A stretch of DNA of 48,800 nucleotides, from the NCBI GenBank assembly GCA_016931035.1, contig JAFGFN010000048.1, positions 1 through 48,800 of the forward strand. The letters are read 5' to 3'. The DNA is from Candidatus Sumerlaeota bacterium (GTDB lineage: Bacteria > Sumerlaeota > Sumerlaeia > UBA8349). Numbering within the stretch: position 1 is the stretch's first letter; every line of letters starts with the position of its first letter. The translations under genes and the position numbers were made by a program. Below the pieces are notes generated by a model. That model did not search any database, was not told where the DNA came from, and saw nothing but the letters and a program-made list of their open reading frames with translations. This document shows, one piece after another, positions 1-8,818 of this stretch.

Positions 1-89
1 GTCTATCAATGTCTAGGTTTGTTTTTGCCGACGGCAGACTTTTCTTATGAAGGTCAATCGCTACAAACTTCTGAGAATCACTCTATTCC

Positions 90-260
90 ATGCCGCGCAT
101 CCTACGCCGGGTTTGGGGCAACCTGTGGGGTCGCCGCCAGCCGCTGATCAGCCTGGTGGGCAATCTCTCGTACAGAAAGAATCTTCAGCTGAGCTGCGAA
201 GCATACGCGGCCCTCAAGCGGCACCTGGGCAATAGACACGACCGTGCAGAGAAGTCATGA
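90..260 (+). pseudogene. C-terminal remnant of a B12-binding radical-SAM-type protein
   Basis: A 56-codon reading frame contains the stretch RRQPLISLVGNLSYRKNL followed by a short helical end. From memory this resembles the extreme C-terminus of cobalamin-binding radical SAM proteins, which often end with a 'LxSLxxNLSYRxNL' segment. The reading frame is closed by a TGA at 72-74 just upstream, so the catalytic part is missing. No ribosome binding site is evident before the ATG. I read it as gene debris next to another broken gene (the YoeB fragment at 305-469). It could instead be a small real gene; the family assignment rests on one motif only. Confidence 0.35.
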
Positions 261-304
261 AGGAAAACCGCGTGTGGCTTTTTGAGAACAATCGCTTCGT
301 ATAG

Positions 305-469
305 GACGACCTGACAGTGGCATCGACATCGACCGGGTATTGCCGTCCGGAGCCGCCCAGGCACGACCTCAAGGGTTTCCGGTCGCGACGAATCGACGAC
401 GAGCACCGCTTCGTGTATGCGATCGAAAAGGATCGGATTCTCATCGCCCAGGCGCGCCACCACTACTAG
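305..469 (+). pseudogene. Broken YoeB/Txe-family toxin gene
   Basis: The frame ending at 469 reads TGYCRPEPPRHDLKGF, then SRRIDDEHRFVYAI and ends in ARHHY. This is the C-terminal half of YoeB/Txe mRNA interferases (family pattern: GxxKPEPLKHDLxGxWSRRIxxEHRLVY...xHY), including the terminal aromatic residue. The frame is closed at 302-304 by TAG. The N-terminal family segment appears only as a scrap in another frame near 308-330 (DDLQWHRHR), so at least one frameshift and a lost start are implied. No YefM-type antitoxin is recognisable upstream. It is a decayed toxin, unlikely to be expressed as an active enzyme. Confidence 0.6.
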
Positions 470-612
470 GCCAAGCCCTCCGGCGATGAGACGCGGCGGC
501 GAGGTCTCCGCAACCCCCGCGCGACTTGCTTCAACCAACCCGCTATTGCGAAAACCCCTGAGACAAACTAAGATGGACCCTCTCGGAGTCGATTCCGAGG
601 CGGAGGCACGTC

Positions 613-1350
613 ATGTTGTTGGAGGACCTGGGAAATCGAATCCGCGAGCGGCGCGAGAAGCGCGGTCTCAAGCAGACCGACGTCGCCAACGCGCTCCAGG
701 TCAGCCATCAGGCCGTCTCCAAGTGGGAGCGGGGCGAAAACGCGCCCGACATCGCCATCCTCGGCGCGCTGGCCAGTCTGCTCGGCGTCTCGACCGATTG
801 GCTCCTCGGGGTGGATTCCGAACGGCTCGATACCTTCGACGCCACTGTCCTGGCATCGAGCGTTCGCGGCGCGTTCAACAAGTCGCGCGGTTTGCCCGCG
901 CGCGATTTCGCGGTCTGGGCCAACGGCGTGTTCTATCAGATCACGCAAGCGGCGCTCCGATTCGACGGCGTCCCGATCAAGTACATGGGCGACCAGTTCT
1001 TGTGCTTCTTTTCGGGATCCGAACATCCGAGCCGCGCCGTCCAGACCGCCCTGCTGGCGCGCAAGATCGTCGAGGAGAACCTGAAGATCGGGCTGAGTCG
1101 CGGCGAGATCTATCTCGGTTCGGTCGGGCATCCCGACTACGCGCGGCCCGACATCATGGGCGAAGTAGTGAACCTGGCCTTCCTGACCCTGGGGTGGGCC
1201 GAGGAGAAGACAGAGAGCGGAATCGCCGCAACCGAAGCCGTGACGCGCGACCTGGAACCCGCTCTGGTAACCGGGAAAGGCACTCGGATGCAGTTTCAGG
1301 GGATCAAGCATCCGGTGCGGCTGTTTGAAATACTCGGTGAGGAGCGATAG
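613..1350 (+). CDS. XRE-family HTH regulator fused to a degenerate nucleotide-cyclase domain
   Basis: 245 residues. Residues 6-65 form a Cro/C1-type helix-turn-helix ([20 protein letters not shown] with WERGENAPD behind it). Residues 77-242 follow the class III adenylate/guanylate cyclase fold: KYMGDQF at 123-129 matches the second metal-Asp motif, and [13 protein letters not shown] and GEVVNLA match the central strands. The first metal Asp is missing ([12 protein letters not shown], where active cyclases have FxDxxGF). The transition-state Arg expected four residues after N187 is replaced by Leu. The domain is therefore probably a nucleotide sensor or inactive scaffold; this is inference. 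A GGAGG lies 9 bases before the ATG. It stands alone ahead of ahcY, about 100 bases away, on the same strand. Confidence 0.75.
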   Translation: MLLEDLGNRIRERREKRGLKQTDVANALQVSHQAVSKWERGENAPDIAILGALASLLGVSTDWLLGVDSERLDTFDATVLASSVRGAFNKSRGLPARDFAVWANGVFYQITQAALRFDGVPIKYMGDQFLCFFSGSEHPSRAVQTALLARKIVEENLKIGLSRGEIYLGSVGHPDYARPDIMGEVVNLAFLTLGWAEEKTESGIAATEAVTRDLEPALVTGKGTRMQFQGIKHPVRLFEILGEER

Positions 1351-1451
1351 CGCGCAGAAACAACGCAAAAGTCCTATGGGTTCTATGGGACCTGTTTCTG
1401 AAGACAAGACCGCGGGCGAAACGCCCATGCCACGACGAAAGGAACGAATTC

Positions 1452-2936
1452 ATGGCGAAGGGAAGTACAGCAGCAATCGAAGAGAAATCGCGGACCGGCT
1501 CCGCGATCCGCTTGCCCGACTATTCCGGCCTCAAGTGCAAGGTAGCCGACGCGAACCTGGCCGACTTCGGCCGCAAGGAAATCACGATCGCCGAATGCGA
1601 AATGCCCGGCCTCATGGCGTGTCGCGAAAAGTACGGCAAGGACAAGCCGCTTCGAGGCGCGCGCGTCTCGGGATCGCTTCACATGACGATCCAGACCGCC
1701 GTCTTGATCGAGACACTCAAGGAGCTCGGGGCCGACGTCCGTTGGGCTTCGTGCAACATCTTCTCGACCCAGGACCACGCCGCCGCCGCCATCGCCCAGA
1801 CCGGCACGGCGGTTTACGCCTGGAAGGGCGAGACCCTTGAAGACTACTGGGAATGCACGCTCCGCGCGCTTTCCTTCCCGGGGGACAAGGGGCCGAACTT
1901 GATCGTGGACGACGGCGGCGACGCCACGCTCCTCGTCCACCGTGGGTATCGGGCCGAGGAAGACCCGTCGATTCTGGACGAGCCGACGAGCAACAGGGAA
2001 CTCCTCATCGTCAACGCCGTGCTGAAGCGTCAGCTCGAACGCGACGGCGAATTCTGGCACAAGATGGTCGCCGACATCCGCGGCGTGTCCGAAGAAACGA
2101 CCACGGGCGTCCACCGCCTCTATCAGATGTTCGAGCAGGGCACGCTCCTGTTTCCCGCCGTCAACGTCAACGACTCGGTCACCAAGTCGAAGTTCGACAA
2201 TCTCTACGGCTGTCGCGAGTCGCTGGCCGACGGCATCAAGCGGGCGACCGACGTCATGGTTGCGGGCAAGGTCGTCTGCGTTTGCGGCTACGGCGACGTG
2301 GGCAAGGGCTGCGCGCAATCCATGCGAGGTTTCGGCGCCCGGGTCCTCGTCACTGAAATCGACCCGATTTGCGCGCTCCAGGCCGCGATGGAAGGGTACG
2401 AAGTCACGACCGTCGAGGACGCGCTGGCCGAGGCCCACATCTTCGTCACCGCGACGGGCAACTGCGAAGTGATCACGGCCGAACACATGTCGAAGATGAA
2501 GGACCAAGCCATCGTCTGCAACATCGGCCATTTCGACAACGAGATCCAAGTCGGCGAGCTCGACGCCTGGCCCGGCATCCGGGTCGAGGAGATCAAACCC
2601 GAGGCCGTCGGCGCGGTCCACAAGTACACGTTCCCCGACGGCCACTCGATCTTCGTTCTCGCCAAGGGGCGATTGGTGAATCTGGGTTGCGCCACGGGCC
2701 ATCCCTCGTTCGTGATGTCGAACTCGTTCACCAATCAAATCCTGGCGCAGATCGACCTGTGGACGAACAAACGCCCTATCGGCGTGACAACCTTGTCGAA
2801 GAAACTCGACGAAGAGGTCGCCCGGCTTCATCTCGGGAAGTTGGGAGTGAAACTGACGACGCTGACGCAGCAACAAGCCGATTACATCGGCGTCCCGACC
2901 GAGGGGCCCTATAAACCCGAGTTCTATCGGTACTGA
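1452..2936 (+). CDS. ahcY: Adenosylhomocysteinase
   Basis: S-adenosylhomocysteine hydrolase, a cytoplasmic NAD-dependent enzyme that splits SAH into adenosine and homocysteine and so relieves product inhibition of methyltransferases. The 494-residue length is slightly above the usual 430-470. Visible signatures are the substrate-site stretch [18 protein letters not shown], the Rossmann motif GYGDVGKG starting at residue 279, a [10 protein letters not shown] segment and the C-terminal [11 protein letters not shown], which matches the lysine/tyrosine tail that closes the neighbouring subunit's NAD site. The ATG is preceded by AAAGGAA. A strong hairpin follows directly. I looked for an SAH riboswitch in the 100-base leader and saw none. 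Confidence 0.97.
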   Translation: MAKGSTAAIEEKSRTGSAIRLPDYSGLKCKVADANLADFGRKEITIAECEMPGLMACREKYGKDKPLRGARVSGSLHMTIQTAVLIETLKELGADVRWASCNIFSTQDHAAAAIAQTGTAVYAWKGETLEDYWECTLRALSFPGDKGPNLIVDDGGDATLLVHRGYRAEEDPSILDEPTSNRELLIVNAVLKRQLERDGEFWHKMVADIRGVSEETTTGVHRLYQMFEQGTLLFPAVNVNDSVTKSKFDNLYGCRESLADGIKRATDVMVAGKVVCVCGYGDVGKGCAQSMRGFGARVLVTEIDPICALQAAMEGYEVTTVEDALAEAHIFVTATGNCEVITAEHMSKMKDQAIVCNIGHFDNEIQVGELDAWPGIRVEEIKPEAVGAVHKYTFPDGHSIFVLAKGRLVNLGCATGHPSFVMSNSFTNQILAQIDLWTNKRPIGVTTLSKKLDEEVARLHLGKLGVKLTTLTQQQADYIGVPTEGPYKPEFYRY

Positions 2937-2976
2937 GAACGCCAACGGCCGCGCACGTGCGCCTGAGAAAAAAGGC

Positions 2977-3015
2977 AAAGGGCGTTCGACCTTCCGCGAA
3001 GGTCGGACGCCCTTT
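2977..3015 (+). terminator. Rho-independent terminator, probably bidirectional
   Basis: An 18-bp stem (AAAGGGCG... / ...CGCCCTTT) with one G-T pair and a 3-base loop CGC lies 40 bases after the ahcY stop. It is flanked by A-rich sequence on the left and T-rich sequence on the right. The next gene ends at 3045 on the opposite strand, so this hairpin can serve both converging genes. Confidence 0.85.
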
Positions 3016-3044
3016 CTCACTTCATATGCCGAGAAGATTCGCTT

Positions 3045-4658
3045 TCATTTCGTGCGGCGGCGGGTGGGGATCTTGACATCGACGCTGCGCCTCGACAGCC
3101 CGTAGACCAGAAGCACGTCGCAGACGTTTCTACCTTCGATGCTGCGTCCCCACACCTCGGCGCGTTGACCGACCGCGATCTGGCTCAGATTGCCCACGCG
3201 CATCACCACGACGTTCTCGTCGGGCAATTCCACCGGAATCGTACGCAACGGCGTCCTGAGCGAAAGATTGTCCACGTCGCCGATGAGGAACCCGCTCGCC
3301 CCGCTGTCTCCCAGGTACTGCGGCGGCAACGCGGGAACCACAAAGGAGCGGACTCTCTGGAATCGGAACGTGTCGCCCAGCCATCTTCCCAGAACGCTGA
3401 CCTCGTAATTGCTGGGTATGCTCGCGAGCGTGCCGGAAGTCTCTGTCAGGACCCAGGTGTTGGCGTGGCAGGTGAGAGTATTCCTCTCGCCTTTCTCTTC
3501 GAGACGCACCTCGCCGCGCGCCGCGTTCAAGCGGGTCACGTAGCCCTCGGCGTGGAGAGGCTCGAACGCCGCCGCCCCCTGAGTGTCACCTCCCGTCGCG
3601 GCTCCCCCTTCCGTCCCGGCGCCGCCCGATTCGGTCGAGGCGGCGGTTTGCGTGCGGGGTTTGGGAAAATCCTTCGCCCCACCGAGCCCCTGGCTGTTGG
3701 ACTGGGCCAAGCTCGGCTTCCAGCCGTCTTTGCCCGCGACAACGGACTCGACCGTGATCTCCGCCGCTTCGCCCCTCGTGAGGCGGTTCGCCCACGCCAC
3801 CCGTCTCTCGGGGGTCGCGCCCGAACCCGAGCTCAGAAACTCGCCGAAACGAACGGAATCGCCGCTGTTCGGGTCGTTCACGCTGTCCCAACCCTCGGGT
3901 CGGATGTGGGCGCCCATCGCGCAATTGATGAAGAGAAGGCCCGACCTCGGATCCGACGTCTGCCCGAGGTAAACGGGTTGGGAACCGCCCGTAAGACTGC
4001 AATCGATGAACACAAAACCGTAGGGACGGATATCGCCGGAGGACTTGGGAGCGGCGATATACCCGCCCGTCCTGCTGTGAATCTCGCAACGATCGAACAC
4101 CGCAGTCGCGTCGCCCGAGATGAAGCTGTCGCCGCCCTCGATGTAACAGCCTCCGAGATACTGGCGCGCCTTGGGGTCGTTGAGGCGCAGCGTGTTGTTC
4201 CGCCCCAGAATGCGGCAGCGACGAAACTCGGCCCGATCGCTGTGGACCTGCAGTGCGATCGCCGAGGCGCCTTCCACGGCGGTGTTCTGGAACGTGAGGT
4301 TCTCCGCCTCGAAACGCTCGCCGAGCACGAGCACGCCGATCCCCATGTACTGAGCTGGTTGCCCCTCGGGCACGGGATCGTTCACGTTCAGTCCGTAGGA
4401 GATGATACAGGTGTTTGCATCCTCGCCCAAAAGCGTGACATTCACCTTGGGCCGGTTGAAGAAGAGATGCCCTTCGTACGTGCCCGGCTTGATCCGAATC
4501 GTCGTCCGGCCGTAGCTTCGGTCCGGCGCCGCGATGATCGCTTCCTGAATCGTCTTGAAGTCGCCGCTGCCGTCTTGGGCCACAACGATCTCGGTCGCCA
4601 TCGCCGAGCCGCCGACGAGAAAGAGAGAGAACACAATGGTTATCCACAGGATGCGCAT
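3045..4658 (-). CDS. Secreted pectinesterase-fold (CE8-like) protein lacking the catalytic residues
   Basis: 537 residues with a signal peptide (MRILWITIVFSLFLVGG, cleavage near residue 21). Residues 23-310 follow the pectin methylesterase right-handed beta-helix: AQDGSGDFKTIQEAI, the ENLTFQNTA strand, CYIEGG, AVFDRC, and HIRPEGW at 251-257. The active site is altered throughout. The first catalytic Asp (family QDTL) is N155, the second (VDFIFG) is S178 with an Asp at 177, and the catalytic Arg (LGRPW) is Q233. A Gly/Ala/Thr-rich linker (about 330-375) leads to a second beta-rich domain (378-537) that I do not recognise. It is probably a non-catalytic carbohydrate-binding protein or an esterase with changed chemistry. 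A good promoter and LacI-type operator lie upstream, with a leader of about 280 bases. Confidence 0.8.
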   Translation of the reverse strand: MRILWITIVFSLFLVGGSAMATEIVVAQDGSGDFKTIQEAIIAAPDRSYGRTTIRIKPGTYEGHLFFNRPKVNVTLLGEDANTCIISYGLNVNDPVPEGQPAQYMGIGVLVLGERFEAENLTFQNTAVEGASAIALQVHSDRAEFRRCRILGRNNTLRLNDPKARQYLGGCYIEGGDSFISGDATAVFDRCEIHSRTGGYIAAPKSSGDIRPYGFVFIDCSLTGGSQPVYLGQTSDPRSGLLFINCAMGAHIRPEGWDSVNDPNSGDSVRFGEFLSSGSGATPERRVAWANRLTRGEAAEITVESVVAGKDGWKPSLAQSNSQGLGGAKDFPKPRTQTAASTESGGAGTEGGAATGGDTQGAAAFEPLHAEGYVTRLNAARGEVRLEEKGERNTLTCHANTWVLTETSGTLASIPSNYEVSVLGRWLGDTFRFQRVRSFVVPALPPQYLGDSGASGFLIGDVDNLSLRTPLRTIPVELPDENVVVMRVGNLSQIAVGQRAEVWGRSIEGRNVCDVLLVYGLSRRSVDVKIPTRRRTK

Positions 4659-4922
4659 AGATCGTCCTTCCTTGGGATTCTGGCCCGCTGAGATTCCCGA
4701 CCCTGTGAGATGCCGGAGAAAGGAACCCGGCCAGAACGAGGGGCGATCCCCCTCTCATCTCTTCTTTTATCGGCCATCCATCCTGACGCGATAACGGCAA
4801 TGCGGGGCGCGAGCGAAGGTCGAGACGCCCCTCGCACCCCTATGTCGCGCGGCGGTGGGAACGGATAACCCTCCCCACCCTCCAGGGGCGCCGCCGCAAA
4901 GGCGATCAACTTGTCGCCCCGG

Positions 4923-4934
4923 GCAAACGTTTGC
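4923..4934. promoter_or_regulatory. LacI/GalR-type operator (GCAAACGTTTGC)
   Basis: A perfect 12-bp palindrome with the central CG step typical of LacI/GalR/PurR-family operators. It lies about 4-15 bases downstream of the predicted transcription start of the pectinesterase-like gene, a position suited to repression. It sits in the loop/stem of a larger inverted repeat, CTTGTCGC at 4910-4917 and GCGACAAG at 4933-4940. No LacI-family regulator gene is present in the window. Confidence 0.55.
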
Positions 4935-4944
4935 GACAAGGTGT

Positions 4945-4973
4945 AGTATAGCGACACCCGCCGGTCATTGCAA
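4945..4973 (-). promoter_or_regulatory. Sigma-70-type promoter of the pectinesterase-like gene
   Basis: On the minus strand, TTGCAA (4973-4968) and TATACT (4950-4945) are separated by exactly 17 bases, giving a predicted start near 4938. The gap between genes, 4659-4990, holds this promoter, the operator just downstream and an approximately 280-base leader. I see no convincing coding sequence in the leader. Confidence 0.6.
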
Positions 4974-4990
4974 CATTTTGCGCACACGCC

Positions 4991-7900
4991 TCACGGACAC
5001 ACGGACACTCTTCGCGTCCCGCGGACACTCTTCGCGTCTCGCGGACACTCTCGCGAGAACCCCTGCTGCCCGGCTTCCTCGGCCGGAGGCTGCGGCTCGA
5101 CGGTTTCAGTCGTCGGCGATTCCGCTCCCGAAGGAGTCGGCGGCGGCGCCGTTTCTCCCGGGCCATTTCCCTCGTCCACCTTCTTGAAACCCATGATCCG
5201 GATATCGTCGGCGGAGAAAGGCACCACGACCAGGTTCGGCTCTTGGATCGTGCCTCCGGCATGGACTTTCAGGATGCTCTTGCCCACTTGATCGATCACC
5301 TTGGTCAGCTGGCCCAAGATCGGGATCCCTTTCAGAGAGCCGAGGAATTTGTAAAAGACGATCAAGTCCAAAGAACCGTCCAGACCCGCCTCGCCTCTCG
5401 CGTACAAGTCCATCAGAGCGCCCTGGAAGGTGAGATTCGGAATACGAACGATTCCATTCCGAACGCTGAACTCGCCGCTCATCGTGGTGAACGAGATGTC
5501 CTCCAGCCCCCTGTATTTGAGCAAGCGCCCCAGAGCGGCGAAGACCGGGTTCCCCAGGAACCGACTGTCGCGCAGGATGCAGGTCCCCTCTCCTTCCCAA
5601 TTGCTCGGTTCGTCGGAGCGAGCGCGCACCGATGCCTCGCCCGAGAGTTTACCCGTGACCGTCGACTCCCCGCCGAACAGATCGCCCAAGAGCCTCTCGC
5701 ATACGACGTCTTGGACCCGCAACCCCATCGTCCAGCGAGTCAACCCTTGCCAGATCAGGTCCATGTTCAAATGAACCTCTCCGTCGTAGAGCTTCGCGTC
5801 GAGACGATCTATCTCCAGACGACCGGTGCGGTCCCCGTAGAAGGCATACTCGAAATGCGCCGACGTTTCTCCGAGCCTCAGCTTCTTGAAGGCGGCCGTC
5901 TCGGACCGGATCGCGGTCTCGATGACGAATTCCCGCTTGAATTCGTGAGCCGTTTCCGCGCTGAAAGGCCTGGACGCAGTATCCCGCGAGAAACTCTCGA
6001 GCGGTAACGTCTCCGTGGTTGCCAAGTTCGATCCCCATCCCTCGATCCATTCGTCCACCACCACGTGCGGGAAACGGGCGTCGAACTTGAAACGGGGATA
6101 TCCCTCCGGCGCCAAGGTCATAGTCATACTGGCGATACCGGGACACTGACCCCACTGAGCCGTCCCTTCGCCGTCCGAATGCAACCCGTCTCGGTCGAAC
6201 TCGAGCAAACCGGTGATGTGCGTGACCTTTTGCGACATCGCTCTGTTCCAAAGAGTGCAGTCCTCGGCCTCGAGCGCACCCCTCAGATCCCAGACGAATC
6301 CTTTGTCCAGAGACGCTTGATCCAGCCGCCACGTCGAACCGGCTCCCGATTCGGCGGGGGAGTTGACGACCGCGAGGAAGTTCGAGAACAGACCGCCTCG
6401 AGCCAAGAGGCTCGCCTCAGGCTTCAGTTTCATCGCCAGATGCGCGTTGACTCGCGCCAAGCCCCCGAGATGCCATCCGGGTCGAGAGAGCCACGGCAGA
6501 ATCTTCGCACCGTTGGCCACGTCGCCCGCGCTCGCGAAGTGAAGATCCAACTGCTCCTGAGAAATCGTCCCGCTGGTCGACATGACAATATCGCCGATCC
6601 TCCCGCTGATTCGGTCGAGCGCGATCCGGTCCGGAAACAGATGAAGAGCTAGGTCGGCGTCGCGCAGCTCGCCGCGCGCGACCGGGGAATCCAAGTTCAG
6701 CGAGACGTTCGACGCCGTAATGTCGCCCAAGAGCGAAATCTCCGACGGACGCAGCATCGGGCCGCGCGCGAGCAGATCGATTCCGAGCCGCCCGTGCGGC
6801 CGCAGGCGACGCAGCCATGTGCGTTTCGTCGTTTGAACCAGGGTGGGGGCCTGAGTCAGATCGAGATCGCCCTGCAAGTGCATGTTGAAGTCGGGATTCG
6901 AGAGAACGAGAATGCCCTTCTCGTCTTTGATCTGGCCGCTCACGGTGATGCGCGACCCGAGAATCTTGCCCTCGAGGTTGCTGCACTCCAGACTCCGGTT
7001 GGACATGACCAGCGTGCCCGACAAGTCCTCGATCGGCGCGGGAAGGCGCGGATTATCGATCCGCAGGCGATCGAGCCGAAGCAGACCGTCGATCTGAAGC
7101 GTCTGCGAGGCGCGAGTCAGATAGTGCAAGAGCGTCTCTTGCGCGCTTCGGGGCGCCTGTCGCGCGGCCGGCCGTGGGGAAGGCGCGTAGGGCCACGTGC
7201 CTCGTATCGACCCGTTGCCCAGGACCTGCCCGGCGACTCCCCAATTCTCGATCAGCGGAAACTGCCCGGGAAGAAGGAGCTCTTTCATCCGATCGGTCTG
7301 GACTTCCGCCGTCCAACTAGCCTGCACCGCCAGACTCCCGGTCGATTCCCCTTCGGATTCCGCGACCCGAATGGCCCCGTAGAGACGATGCGACAATGCT
7401 TCGAGGTCGATCTTCGAAACGTCGAGCGATCGGCTTGTCAGATCCGCTTTCAGAGAAACCGGGCCGACGGGCTGGCTCAACCAGACCGTGCGCAGTCCGA
7501 CGTCGCGCACGTCCAGGCTGCCCGAACAACGCGACCGGTCGATTCCTCGCTCGTCTCCCGCCAGAAGTCCCCGGATCGCGATCCCCCCGCCTTCGATCCG
7601 CAAATCGTTCGACGCCGCCGGAAGGGCGTTCTGCACCCACGCGATGAACGCTCCCGCCAACTCCGATTCGTCGAGTCGAACGGCGAAATCGAGAGGCGAC
7701 GCGAGCGATATCGTTGCCGAACCCTTGATGTGAGAATCGCACATCGCCAGATCGATCCCAGTCGCGTCGACTCGGCGCGTTTGGGGCTGAGCAACGACCC
7801 GCAACGACATCTTGACGCTCACGGGCGGCATGGCGAAGCCCGAAGATGGGCTGGAAAAACGCACGGACTCCGCTCGAATCGAGCTCTCGTCCAGAACGAA

Positions 7901-8722
7901 CTGCCCTTCCTGCATCCGAGCGATGCCCTTGACCACGATGCCGCCGGTCGCGACGTGGAGAGGCATCGGAACGTGAACATGCGTCGCCAAGTCGAACGAT
8001 TCCAGAACGGCGGTGAAGTAGTAATCGCCGGGACGCGACGCGGTCTCGACCAGTACTTTCAGCGCGGGCGACGACGTATCGCCGGAGAGATTGCCCGTTA
8101 GAATCACCGACCATTTGCCGTCCGGCTCGTTGCGAAAAGCCGCGTCGAGAGAACGGAAACCGAGAAGAAGACGCGATTCGCCGGTCCCTTCGCGATACAG
8201 ATAAAGCGGGAAATCCGTGATGCGCACGGCCGATAAACGCGATCGACTGGGCATTTGACGCGAGCGCACTTCGAGACGATGGATCAGTCGCACGAAAGAC
8301 TCGAGCCTCGCGTCGGGCGCGAGCCGATGCTTCTCGTCCAAGTGAATCCGCGTGGAGGTCGGCGCCACGATGCGAACCGAGTCGATCCCGAAAAGATCCG
8401 AGGGAGACAGCGGCCGCCAGCGCCACCCGACGGACATTCGCGTGATGCTAGTCAGAAGACGCTGTTCGACGGGATCTTCGATCTCCACGTCGCTGAGCTC
8501 GAGACTCCCTCGTCCCAAACGGTAAACGGCCCGACGAAACGTGATTTCGGTGCCCGTGACTCGGCGCCACGATGCCTGGATCTGACGGTCGAGTGTCTGC
8601 GAGGAAAACGGCGTGAAGGCCACAACTAAGCCCACAACGAGGAGAATGAAGGTCGGAACCAGCGCCGCCTTGAGCAGGCGCGACTTCCACCGCCTTCGTA
8701 GGGGCTTCGCGAGATCTGCCAT
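4991..8722 (-). CDS. Large AsmA/TamB-like envelope protein
   Basis: 1243 residues from the ATG at 8722, which has AAGG 8 bases upstream; a longer form from 8782 is less likely. One N-terminal transmembrane segment (LLKAALVPTFILLVVGLVVA) is followed by a long beta-rich body with the recurring short hydrophobic strands of AsmA-like proteins (LRLDRLRIDNPRLPAPIEDLSGTL, IALDRISGRIGDIVMSTSG and similar). Near the C-terminus, a stretch including FQGALMDLYARGEAGLDGS and LIVFYKFLG matches the AsmA C-terminal region. Such proteins bridge the periplasm and act in lipid transport or outer-membrane homeostasis. A Pro/Glu-rich tail ends in residues encoded by a 20-bp tandem repeat, so the final ~20 residues are probably not conserved. 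It is transcribed with the gene downstream at 3045 in the same direction but separated from it by a promoter. Confidence 0.75.
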   Translation of the reverse strand: MADLAKPLRRRWKSRLLKAALVPTFILLVVGLVVAFTPFSSQTLDRQIQASWRRVTGTEITFRRAVYRLGRGSLELSDVEIEDPVEQRLLTSITRMSVGWRWRPLSPSDLFGIDSVRIVAPTSTRIHLDEKHRLAPDARLESFVRLIHRLEVRSRQMPSRSRLSAVRITDFPLYLYREGTGESRLLLGFRSLDAAFRNEPDGKWSVILTGNLSGDTSSPALKVLVETASRPGDYYFTAVLESFDLATHVHVPMPLHVATGGIVVKGIARMQEGQFVLDESSIRAESVRFSSPSSGFAMPPVSVKMSLRVVAQPQTRRVDATGIDLAMCDSHIKGSATISLASPLDFAVRLDESELAGAFIAWVQNALPAASNDLRIEGGGIAIRGLLAGDERGIDRSRCSGSLDVRDVGLRTVWLSQPVGPVSLKADLTSRSLDVSKIDLEALSHRLYGAIRVAESEGESTGSLAVQASWTAEVQTDRMKELLLPGQFPLIENWGVAGQVLGNGSIRGTWPYAPSPRPAARQAPRSAQETLLHYLTRASQTLQIDGLLRLDRLRIDNPRLPAPIEDLSGTLVMSNRSLECSNLEGKILGSRITVSGQIKDEKGILVLSNPDFNMHLQGDLDLTQAPTLVQTTKRTWLRRLRPHGRLGIDLLARGPMLRPSEISLLGDITASNVSLNLDSPVARGELRDADLALHLFPDRIALDRISGRIGDIVMSTSGTISQEQLDLHFASAGDVANGAKILPWLSRPGWHLGGLARVNAHLAMKLKPEASLLARGGLFSNFLAVVNSPAESGAGSTWRLDQASLDKGFVWDLRGALEAEDCTLWNRAMSQKVTHITGLLEFDRDGLHSDGEGTAQWGQCPGIASMTMTLAPEGYPRFKFDARFPHVVVDEWIEGWGSNLATTETLPLESFSRDTASRPFSAETAHEFKREFVIETAIRSETAAFKKLRLGETSAHFEYAFYGDRTGRLEIDRLDAKLYDGEVHLNMDLIWQGLTRWTMGLRVQDVVCERLLGDLFGGESTVTGKLSGEASVRARSDEPSNWEGEGTCILRDSRFLGNPVFAALGRLLKYRGLEDISFTTMSGEFSVRNGIVRIPNLTFQGALMDLYARGEAGLDGSLDLIVFYKFLGSLKGIPILGQLTKVIDQVGKSILKVHAGGTIQEPNLVVVPFSADDIRIMGFKKVDEGNGPGETAPPPTPSGAESPTTETVEPQPPAEEAGQQGFSRECPRDAKSVRGTRRVSVCP
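5002..5057. repeat. 20-bp tandem repeat, about 2.7 copies
   Basis: The unit CGGACACTCTTCGCGTCCCG at 5002-5021 is repeated with one change at 5022-5041 and partly at 5042-5057; a shorter related piece precedes it. It forms the last codons of the AsmA-like gene. Because 20 is not a multiple of three, each unit is read in a different frame. Confidence 0.75.
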
Positions 8723-8818
8723 ACTGGGCCTTGTCGAGACAGGCGCTCTGCGATGTGAAGAAGCGAAAACCGGAACGACCATCGGCGAAAACGGCGTCTG
8801 AACGCCGAGCGGTCGCCC

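Noticed and set aside
1351..1451. SAH riboswitch before ahcY
   Set aside because: The 100-base leader lacks the conserved core and pairing of known SAH or SAM aptamers.
4640..4987. 115-codon frame in the leader of the pectinesterase-like gene
   Set aside because: It begins upstream of the predicted transcription start, has no ribosome binding site and no recognisable protein pattern.
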